Shown here piece by piece: positions 1 to 5,249 of a stretch of 6,960 nucleotides of DNA (position 1 is the first letter of the stretch; the number at the start of each line of letters is the position of its first letter). The translations under genes were made by a program, and so were the position numbers. Where the stretch lies: positions 1-6,960 of the forward strand of contig JASHPC010000123.1 in assembly GCA_030038335.1 (NCBI GenBank). Direction: 5' to 3'. The DNA is from Vulcanimicrobiota bacterium. Lineage in GTDB: Bacteria; Vulcanimicrobiota; Vulcanimicrobiia; Vulcanimicrobiales; Vulcanimicrobiaceae. The notes under the pieces were generated by a model, which was given only the letters and a program-made list of their open reading frames with translations, was not told where the DNA came from and ran no database searches.

Positions 1-26
1 AAGTCCCTCGCGGTGCATAAACTTTT

Positions 27-32
27 AGGAGG
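27..32 (+). promoter_or_regulatory. Shine-Dalgarno-like AGGAGG at unusually long distance
   Basis: A consensus AGGAGG lies 18 nt upstream of the ATG at 51, whereas usual spacing is about 5-9 nt. No ATG, GTG or TTG occurs in the interval at normal spacing, and the frame of the downstream gene is closed by TAA at 18-20, so the start cannot move upstream past that point. It may still serve the gene at 51 with poor efficiency, or be a chance match. Confidence 0.4.
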
Positions 33-50
33 CTTCGTCTCAAGTCGCCG

Positions 51-1133
51 ATGATAGCGCCGTGCAATCCACGCGTTTGGGTCAATCTGCGAGATCGGTT
101 GCCCCATCCGTTTCGTCTCGCGGCAGCGTCGCTGTTTCTCGTCAGCGCATTCATTGCGACGCCGGCGGCCGCAGCGTCGCCACAACAGTATTACGACTTG
201 GGCAAGCTCCGCCTGGAGAGCGGAAGGGTGATCGATGACTGCCGCATAGGATTTCGCACATTCGGCACCTTGAACCGCGCGCGCTCGAACGTCGTCGTCA
301 TTCCGAGCGCTTTCAATGGCGAAAGCGCTGACGTCGCCGCGTGGCTGCATGGGAAAGACGCCCTGTTCGACGCTTCGCAGTACTTCGTGATCGCCGTCGA
401 CGCGCTCGGTAACAGTGTCTCGTGTTCGCCTTCAAACAGCCGGCTTCAGCGCGGCGCGTCATTTCCGTGGTTTTCGATCGACGATATGGTCAACGCCGAG
501 CACCGGCTGCTTCTCGAGCACTTCCAGCTCGCGCACGTGCACGCAATCATCGGTCTCTCCATGGGCGGTATGCAGACATTTTCGTGGATGGTACGATATC
601 CGGCCTTCACCGACGTCGCTATCCCGATCGTCGGTTCGCCGCAGCTAACCTCATACGACATTCTACTCTGGGACGCGATCGATCGCGCTATCGTCGATGC
701 GCCGGGCTATGACAGGGGCTTTTATCGGCGAGCGCCGCCCATCGTGACAGCGCAGCTCATTAGCGACCTTCACGTTTTCACGCCGGAATACTGGGTCGAT
801 CATGCGTCGCGTGCGCAGATCTCCCAGGAGTTGATCCCTTCTGCCGGACGGCGCGGATTCGACGCTAACGATTGGCGCTGGCAAATACATGCGATGCTTC
901 AGCAAAACGTTGCCGTAGGTTCGACACTTGCTCGGGCCGCCAAGCACGTGCGTGCGAGAGTGCTCGTCATCAGCTCTCGGTATGACCTCATGGTGAACCC
1001 CGGGCCTGCCCTTGACTTCGCGCGACTGCTGCACGCTCGCACTATCCTGCTTCATGGGGACTGCGGCCACATCGCGCCGATATGCGAGGCCGCAAGGATT
1101 CGCCCGGCCATCGAGGCGACGCTCGCACAATAA
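51..1133 (+). CDS. Exported alpha/beta-hydrolase, homoserine O-acetyltransferase (MetX)-like
   Basis: A 360-residue protein of the alpha/beta-hydrolase superfamily, closest in layout to the MetX acyltransferase branch. Family signs are the strand and loop VDALGNSVSCSPSN (116-129), the nucleophile elbow GLSMGGMQ (168-175, Ser170), DANDWRWQ (271-278, the counterpart of the DANDxLYQ-type segment in relatives), the acid-bearing SSRYDLMVNP (308-317, Asp312) and GDCGHIAP (336-343, His340). The Ser-Asp-His triad is therefore complete. Unlike cytoplasmic MetX, the N-terminus is a signal peptide: a basic segment around residues 14-22, a hydrophobic core at about 23-36, and an Ala-rich cleavage region ending near residue 42. 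The mature protein would act outside the cytoplasm. Residues Cys64, Cys125, Cys338 and Cys345 remain after cleavage and could form disulphides; two of them flank His340. Met1 at 51 is the first start after an in-frame stop at 18-20; TTG at 99 (Leu17) would also leave a good signal peptide. The substrate is unknown: it could be a secreted acyltransferase, esterase or plain hydrolase, and a role in methionine synthesis is unlikely. The neighbour 86 nt downstream is also exported. Confidence 0.8.
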   Translation: MIAPCNPRVWVNLRDRLPHPFRLAAASLFLVSAFIATPAAAASPQQYYDLGKLRLESGRVIDDCRIGFRTFGTLNRARSNVVVIPSAFNGESADVAAWLHGKDALFDASQYFVIAVDALGNSVSCSPSNSRLQRGASFPWFSIDDMVNAEHRLLLEHFQLAHVHAIIGLSMGGMQTFSWMVRYPAFTDVAIPIVGSPQLTSYDILLWDAIDRAIVDAPGYDRGFYRRAPPIVTAQLISDLHVFTPEYWVDHASRAQISQELIPSAGRRGFDANDWRWQIHAMLQQNVAVGSTLARAAKHVRARVLVISSRYDLMVNPGPALDFARLLHARTILLHGDCGHIAPICEAARIRPAIEATLAQ

Positions 1134-1219
1134 GGTACCTCGACCGTGAGGGCTGGGTAAGAAATGGAACTCACGAGGCGCTGCGCCCGTTTTCGGAGAG
1201 TGAGGGAGACGTCTTAACC

Positions 1220-1645
1220 ATGAGCATTAGAAGAAGTTTGGAAACGGCCGGACGCGTGGCCGCCTGCGCCGCGCTAGGCGCGTCTGTCTTGTTTTTCAGC
1301 ACGGCCGCAAGAGCGCAAGAGCCAGGCTACGCGGTGCATCAGGAAGCGATCAAGGGAATCGTTCGCTCGTTTGACGGCCAGTGGATCATGTACGTCCGCG
1401 CGCAAAACGGCAGTCTCGACCGGGTAGCGCTTCATAAAGGAACAATCATTACGCCAACCGGGCTGACGCTCGAGCCGGGAATGCACGTAACTGTTTACGG
1501 TCACCCGGGCGCGGACGCGTTCGTGGCAGACGATATCGAGACGCCGTATCGCTACATTCCATATCCGGGGATGTATCGTTACCCGTATCCGGCGTGGGGA
1601 TTCGGCTTCGGCTGGGGCTGGCGCCATGGTTGGTGCTGCGGCTAG
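1220..1645 (+). CDS. Small exported protein with beta-rich core and aromatic/glycine-rich tail
   Basis: A 141-residue hypothetical protein. The ATG at 1220 is chosen because GAGGGAG (1202-1208) lies 11 nt upstream and because it gives a clean signal peptide: basic residues at 4-5, a hydrophobic stretch at 13-28 and an ARA cleavage site after residue 32. The frame stays open upstream to an ATG at 1082, but that start overlaps the preceding gene and puts non-signal-like residues in front. Residues about 43-107 look like a small beta-barrel or OB-like module (alternating hydrophobics, KGIVRSFDG at 45-53, LEPGMHVTVYG at 84-94, then VADDIE), resembling DUF5666-type domains; this match is from memory and is tentative. 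Residues 109-141 form a low-complexity tail with 6 Tyr, 4 Trp, 2 Phe, 7 Gly and 5 Pro, including the repeat-like YRYIPYP and YRYPYP, and it ends in CCG. A surface, matrix or ligand-binding role is possible but not shown. A strong terminator follows 25 nt after the stop. Confidence 0.72.
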   Translation: MSIRRSLETAGRVAACAALGASVLFFSTAARAQEPGYAVHQEAIKGIVRSFDGQWIMYVRAQNGSLDRVALHKGTIITPTGLTLEPGMHVTVYGHPGADAFVADDIETPYRYIPYPGMYRYPYPAWGFGFGWGWRHGWCCG

Positions 1646-1670
1646 CCAAACCACCGCAGAAGAAAGGGCG

Positions 1671-1704
1671 AGATTGCCGCGAACGCGCGGCAATCTTTCT
1701 TTTT
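1671..1704 (+). terminator. Strong intrinsic terminator
   Basis: A perfect 11-bp inverted repeat, AGATTGCCGCG (1671-1681) and CGCGGCAATCT (1686-1696), encloses the 4-nt loop AACG and runs into the T-rich tract TTTCTTTTT (1696-1704). It begins 25 nt after the stop of the small exported protein. It ends the left-hand transcription unit and implies that the tRNAs and tig downstream have their own promoter. The complementary side has only a broken A-rich run, so termination in the opposite direction would be weaker. Confidence 0.93.
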
Positions 1705-1765
1705 GCGATCCAGGCAGGGGAGAGAGCGGCGGCCGACCTATGTACACGGGTCGCGACGGCGGCTG

Positions 1766-1847
1766 GGGCAAGTGGCGGAACCGGCAGACGCGCTGGGCTT
1801 AGAATCCAGTGGGGCAACCCGTCAGAGTTCGAGTCTCTGCTTGCCCA
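1766..1847 (+). tRNA. tRNA-Leu (anticodon UAG)
   Basis: The cloverleaf folds by hand. The acceptor GGGCAAG (1766-1772) pairs with CTTGCCC (1840-1846), followed by discriminator A1847, as expected for tRNA-Leu. The anticodon stem is CTGGG (1793-1797) with TCCAG (1805-1809), closed by a G-U pair, around loop CTTAGAA (1798-1804); the anticodon TAG is at 1800-1802 and reads CUN leucine codons. The long variable arm at 1810-1822 (GGG/CCC hairpin) marks it as a class II tRNA. The T arm is CAGAG, TTCGAGT, CTCTG (1823-1839). No CCA is encoded, so a CCA-adding enzyme must finish the 3' end. The next tRNA starts 23 nt further on, so both are probably cut from one precursor. Confidence 0.97.
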
Positions 1848-1870
1848 AGGTTGAAGAATGGGAGCCTTTC

Positions 1871-1942
1871 GCGGAAGTAGCTCAGTGGTAGAGCATCGCC
1901 TTGCCAAGGCGAGGGTCGCGAGTTCGAATCTCGTCTTCCGCT
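1871..1942 (+). tRNA. tRNA-Gly (anticodon GCC)
   Basis: The acceptor GCGGAAG (1871-1877) pairs with CTTCCGC (1935-1941), with discriminator T1942, usual for bacterial tRNA-Gly. The D arm has GCTC (1880-1883) with GAGC (1891-1894). The anticodon stem TCGCC/GGCGA (1896-1900, 1908-1912) encloses loop TTGCCAA, with anticodon GCC at 1903-1905 reading GGC and GGU. The T arm GCGAG/CTCGT (1918-1922, 1930-1934) contains one G-U pair and loop TTCGAAT. No CCA is encoded; the next bases are AATC. The trigger-factor ATG is only 12 nt beyond the 3' end. An open reading frame in the tig phase runs back through this tRNA and is not coding there. Confidence 0.98.
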
Positions 1943-1954
1943 AATCACACTACG

Positions 1955-3280
1955 ATGACCACATCAACGCTAACACGATTGGCTCCCACGCAGGTGGAGC
2001 TCGAGATACCGCTCTCCCAGGAGGAGGTCGAAGCCGCGCAGCGGCGCGCCTTCGCGCGCCTCGTGCAGAACGTCCGTCTTCCCGGCTTTCGCCGCGGCAA
2101 AGTTCCGCGGCGTCTTTTCGAGCAGACATACGGCACGGAGGCGATTGAAAGCGAAGCGCTCGATGACGTCGCGCCGATTGCGTACGAGCGCGCGCTGCGG
2201 GAACATGATCTCGATCCCGTCGACCGTCCTAAGATCGAAATCTTACCAGGCGAAACTGGCAAGCCGGCGCGTTTGAAGGCGAGAGTCGACGTTCGTCCGC
2301 AGATCGAGCTTGGCGAGTACAAGGGTGTCACCGTGAGCGCGCCTCCAGTCGTCATCAGCGACGAGGACGTCGAGCACGCCATGCAGTCGCTCGCGAGAGA
2401 ACGCGCGACGCTGGTCCCTGTAGAGCGCGAGGCGCATATCGGCGACGCCGTTACGATCGATTACGAAGGTCGCATCGACGGCGAGACGTTCGAAGGAGGA
2501 AGCGCGCAGCGACAGCAGACGGAGCTACGCGAGGACCGCTACATTCCGGGTTTTGCGGCGGGGATCGCCGGAATGAAGCCGGGCGAGACCAGGAACGTCG
2601 AGGCCACGTTCCCGGCGGACTACGCGCGAGCGGAGTACGCAGGAAAGGCGGCCGCGTTCGCGGTCACGTTGCACGAAGTAAAAGAGATCGAGATTCCGGC
2701 GATAGACGACGAGTTCGCGAAGAGCGTCTCGGAAGCGGAAACCGTCGACGCGTTGCGCGCAGAGGTTCGCAAACGGCTCGAAGCGATTGCGCAAGGGCGG
2801 CGTCGCCGAATCGTCGGCAACGCGGTCATGGAGAAGCTGCTCGCACGCTTGGAGATTCCCGTTCCGGAGGTCCTCGTAAATCGAGAAGTCGAGTCGATGA
2901 TCGCGGACGCGATGCAGCGCGCGCGACGAGCCGGAGTTGGATTCGATGAATATCTCGAGCAGACGGGAACGACCGAAGAAGAACTGCGCGAACGATATGG
3001 CACGGAAGCCCTGACGCAAGTAAAAGGAACGCTCGTGCTCGAGGCGATCGCCAAGGCCGAGGCGATCGAAGCCACGCCTGCGGAAGTGAGCTCCGAGGTT
3101 GATTCGCTTGCCAGGACGTACGGGCAACCTCCACAGGCAATGCGCAAGGCGATCGGGGCGAACCTCAGCTCCCTGCGCGACGGCATCGTGCGTGGGAAGG
3201 CAATGGATTTGCTCGTCGACAGCGCGAACGTCGAGCCGGGCCCCACGGGGCAGGAACCATCGGAGTCAACAGAGGTTTAA
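1955..3280 (+). CDS. tig: Trigger factor, ribosome-associated chaperone and peptidyl-prolyl isomerase
   Basis: A 441-residue trigger factor, a normal length for the family. It docks at the ribosomal exit tunnel and shields nascent chains. Domains in order: N-terminal ribosome-binding domain at about 1-115 with the signature GFRRGKVP (44-51; E. coli has GFRKGKVP-like residues here); FKBP-type PPIase domain at about 160-245 with GDAVTIDYEG (163-172), YIPGF (196-200), GMKPGE (206-211) and FPADY (219-223); and an alpha-helical C-terminal substrate-cradling domain at about 250-425. A short acidic, Pro/Ser-rich tail covers 427-441. The ATG at 1955 is chosen because it yields the expected N-terminus, whereas the frame's earlier ATG at 1901 lies inside tRNA-Gly. 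No Shine-Dalgarno is visible: only 12 nt separate the start from the tRNA, so initiation may be leaderless-like or rely on the unprocessed precursor. The neighbour clpP follows after 71 nt, the widespread tig-clpP-clpX order that couples folding with proteolysis. Confidence 0.97.
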   Translation: MTTSTLTRLAPTQVELEIPLSQEEVEAAQRRAFARLVQNVRLPGFRRGKVPRRLFEQTYGTEAIESEALDDVAPIAYERALREHDLDPVDRPKIEILPGETGKPARLKARVDVRPQIELGEYKGVTVSAPPVVISDEDVEHAMQSLARERATLVPVEREAHIGDAVTIDYEGRIDGETFEGGSAQRQQTELREDRYIPGFAAGIAGMKPGETRNVEATFPADYARAEYAGKAAAFAVTLHEVKEIEIPAIDDEFAKSVSEAETVDALRAEVRKRLEAIAQGRRRRIVGNAVMEKLLARLEIPVPEVLVNREVESMIADAMQRARRAGVGFDEYLEQTGTTEEELRERYGTEALTQVKGTLVLEAIAKAEAIEATPAEVSSEVDSLARTYGQPPQAMRKAIGANLSSLRDGIVRGKAMDLLVDSANVEPGPTGQEPSESTEV

Positions 3281-3295
3281 GATTGCGTCAGGACG

Positions 3296-3325
3296 CTCAC
3301 AGGACGCCGAGCCGTTCCGTACGAT
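3296..3325 (+). promoter_or_regulatory. Possible weak sigma-70-type promoter ahead of clpP
   Basis: In the 71-nt gap between tig and clpP, CTCACA (3296-3301, 4 of 6 matches to TTGACA) and TACGAT (3320-3325, 4 of 6 to TATAAT) are separated by 18 nt, which would start transcription about 20 nt before the clpP ATG. The gap is longer than the other protein-gene junctions in this block. Such partial matches are common by chance. I see no CIRCE, CtsR or HspR/HAIR heat-shock operator in the gap. Confidence 0.2.
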
Positions 3326-3351
3326 AGAGTCATTAGGGAGTAAGGCACGAT

Positions 3352-3960
3352 ATGGGTCATTTGGTTCCGATGGTCGTGGAGCAGACCGCGCGCGGCGAGC
3401 GCGCGTACGACATCTATTCACGCCTGCTCAAAGACCGGATCGTCTTCGTCGGCGGTCCGCTCGACGATCATCTCTCGAGCCTCGTCATAGCACAGATGCT
3501 CTTTCTCGAAAAGGAAGATCCGGATAAAGACATCGACATGTACGTCAACTCCCCCGGAGGAAGCGTCACTGCGGGTCTTGCGATTTACGACGCGATGCGA
3601 TTCATCAAACCCGACGTCGCTACGATCTGCATGGGCATGGCGGCGTCGATGGGCTCGGTGCTGCTAACGGGCGGAGCGCACGGAAAGCGTTACGCGCTGC
3701 CGCACTCGAAGATTCTCATTCATCAGCCCTGGGTCTCGCAAATCGGCGGCCAAGCAACCGACGTCGAGATCGCGGCGCGGGACCTCGTCGCCACGAGGCA
3801 GACGATCGCGAAAATCTACGAAACGACGACGGGGAAGGGCCTCGACCAGATTCTCAGGGACATCGACCGGGACTACTACATGGCCGCCGACGAAGCGAAG
3901 GCCTACGGGATTATCGACCACATCATCGAAAGCCGAGGAGCGATGCCTACGCCGGCGTAG
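3352..3960 (+). CDS. clpP: ATP-dependent Clp protease proteolytic subunit ClpP
   Basis: A 202-residue serine peptidase (MEROPS S14). Fourteen subunits form the barrel that degrades polypeptides unfolded and fed in by ClpX or another Clp ATPase in the cytoplasm. The catalytic triad is complete: Ser99 in GMAASMGS (95-102), His124 in ILIHQPW (121-127) and Asp174 in DIDRDYY (170-176). The axial-loop segment LVPMVVEQTARGERAYDIYS (4-23) and the handle region with GGQATD (132-137) are conserved. Only three residues (MGH) precede the LVPMV that begins mature E. coli ClpP, so there is essentially no propeptide to remove. AGGGAG at 3335-3340, 11 nt upstream, supports the ATG at 3352. clpX begins 24 nt after the stop, so the protease and its unfoldase are made together. 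The partner's docking loop is slightly unusual (see clpX). Confidence 0.98.
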   Translation: MGHLVPMVVEQTARGERAYDIYSRLLKDRIVFVGGPLDDHLSSLVIAQMLFLEKEDPDKDIDMYVNSPGGSVTAGLAIYDAMRFIKPDVATICMGMAASMGSVLLTGGAHGKRYALPHSKILIHQPWVSQIGGQATDVEIAARDLVATRQTIAKIYETTTGKGLDQILRDIDRDYYMAADEAKAYGIIDHIIESRGAMPTPA

Positions 3961-3984
3961 AACCGGGGTAACGCGAGGGAGCTG

Positions 3985-5241
3985 ATGTTTCGTTTCGGAG
4001 AGGACAAAGGGCAACTCAAGTGCAGCTTCTGCGGCAAGTCGCAGGAGCAAGTGCGCAAGTTGATCGCCGGTCCGGGCGTCTATATTTGCGACGAGTGCAT
4101 CGAGCTCTGCAACGAAATCATCGAGGAAGAGCTCTACAAGAACGCCGATGAGAATCTGCGGCTTCGCAACATTCCGAAGCCGAAAGAGATCAATCACATC
4201 CTTAACCAGTACGTCATCGGTCAGGACCGGGCAAAGAAGTCTCTCGCGGTGGCGGTCTACAACCACTACAAGCGCATCAACGCTGGGACGACCGCTGACG
4301 ACGTCGAGCTGCAGAAGTCGAACATTCTGCTCGTTGGTCCCACGGGGTCGGGGAAGACGTACCTCGCGCAGACGCTCGCAAAGATTCTCGACGTTCCGCT
4401 CGCGATGGCCGACGCGACCTCGCTTACCGAAGCCGGGTATGTCGGTGAAGACGTCGAGAACATCCTGCTCAAACTCATTCAAGCCGCGGACTACGACGTC
4501 AAGCGAGCCGAGAAAGGCATCGTCTACATCGACGAGATCGATAAGATCGCGCGCAAGAGCGAGAACCCGTCGATCACGCGTGACGTGTCGGGCGAAGGCG
4601 TGCAGCAGGCGCTGCTCAAGATTCTCGAAGGAACGACGGCAAACGTGCCTCCGCAAGGCGGGCGCAAGCATCCGCATCAAGAGTTCATTCAGATCGACAC
4701 GACGAACGTGCTTTTCATCTGCGGTGGCGCGTTCGACGGCCTCGACCGCATCGTCGAGTCACGTGTCGCGGCGAATAACATGGGCTTTCGCGCGCGGCAA
4801 GAGGGGAAACGCGAAACGCGCGTCGGCAAGTTGCTTCAGCAGTTGATGCCCGAGGATCTGCTGCGGTACGGTCTCATCCCGGAGTTCATCGGCCGTCTCC
4901 CAATCGTCGTGACGCTCGACGCGCTCGACGATCTCGCGCTGCGCCGGATTCTCACCGAGCCGCGTAACGCGCTGGTCCGGCAGTTCCAGAAGATCATGAA
5001 TATGGACGGCGTCGACCTGCAGTTTACGAAGGATGCGCTCGTCTCGATCGCCGCGAAGGCGCAGAGCCGCAAGACTGGCGCCCGCGGTCTGCGCTCGATC
5101 CTCGAAGAGGTCATGCTCGACGTCATGTACGACCTGCCGTCGCTCGCAGGCGTGAAAAAGTGCATCGTCAACAAAGACGTCATCGAGAAGAAAGAGCAGC
5201 CGACGCTCGTCTATCAGGAACAGAAGAAGGAGCCGGCGTAG
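3985..5241 (+). CDS. clpX: Clp protease ATP-binding unfoldase ClpX
   Basis: A 418-residue AAA+ unfoldase of normal family length; the hexamer recognises tagged proteins such as ssrA products, unfolds them and threads them into ClpP. The N-terminal zinc domain has four Cys ligands (13, 16, 35, 38). The AAA+ core shows Walker A GPTGSGKT (118-125), the pore-1 loop GYVGED (151-156), Walker B IVYIDEID (179-186), the RKH loop (GGRKHP, 225-230), the arginine-bearing FIGRLP (301-306) and sensor 2 GARGLR (365-370, Arg370). The ClpP-docking tripeptide, IGF in E. coli, reads MGF here (266-268). GAGGGAG (3975-3981) precedes the ATG closely; its first four bases sit 6 nt from the start. The C-terminus ends in a short Lys/Glu/Gln-rich tail. 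valS begins 8 nt after the TAG, so translational coupling is plausible. Confidence 0.98.
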   Translation: MFRFGEDKGQLKCSFCGKSQEQVRKLIAGPGVYICDECIELCNEIIEEELYKNADENLRLRNIPKPKEINHILNQYVIGQDRAKKSLAVAVYNHYKRINAGTTADDVELQKSNILLVGPTGSGKTYLAQTLAKILDVPLAMADATSLTEAGYVGEDVENILLKLIQAADYDVKRAEKGIVYIDEIDKIARKSENPSITRDVSGEGVQQALLKILEGTTANVPPQGGRKHPHQEFIQIDTTNVLFICGGAFDGLDRIVESRVAANNMGFRARQEGKRETRVGKLLQQLMPEDLLRYGLIPEFIGRLPIVVTLDALDDLALRRILTEPRNALVRQFQKIMNMDGVDLQFTKDALVSIAAKAQSRKTGARGLRSILEEVMLDVMYDLPSLAGVKKCIVNKDVIEKKEQPTLVYQEQKKEPA

Positions 5242-5249
5242 CTTCAGGA

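Noticed and set aside
18..23. TAAACT as a -10 box for the first gene
   Set aside because: It has 4 of 6 matches, but the matching -35 position falls at or beyond the window edge and cannot be judged.
1082..1219. Upstream-extended start at 1082 for the small exported protein
   Set aside because: It overlaps the end of the hydrolase gene and buries the signal peptide 46 residues inside. ATG at 1220 with GAGGGAG upstream is better supported.
1739..1744. TATGTA as a -10 box for the tRNA/tig unit
   Set aside because: It is well placed before tRNA-Leu, but no -35-like hexamer occurs at 16-18 nt upstream (that stretch is a G-rich run). A promoter must exist between 1705 and 1765, but I cannot assign it.
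3285..3296. GCGTC/GACGC inverted repeat after tig as a terminator
   Set aside because: The stem is only 4-5 bp with a 2-4 nt loop and no T tract follows, so it is unlikely to stop transcription before clpP.
3664..4680. A 338-codon open frame on the minus strand opposite clpP and clpX
   Set aside because: It lies antisense to two unmistakable conserved genes, straddles both, and its product has no recognisable motifs. Long antisense frames are expected in GC-rich coding DNA.
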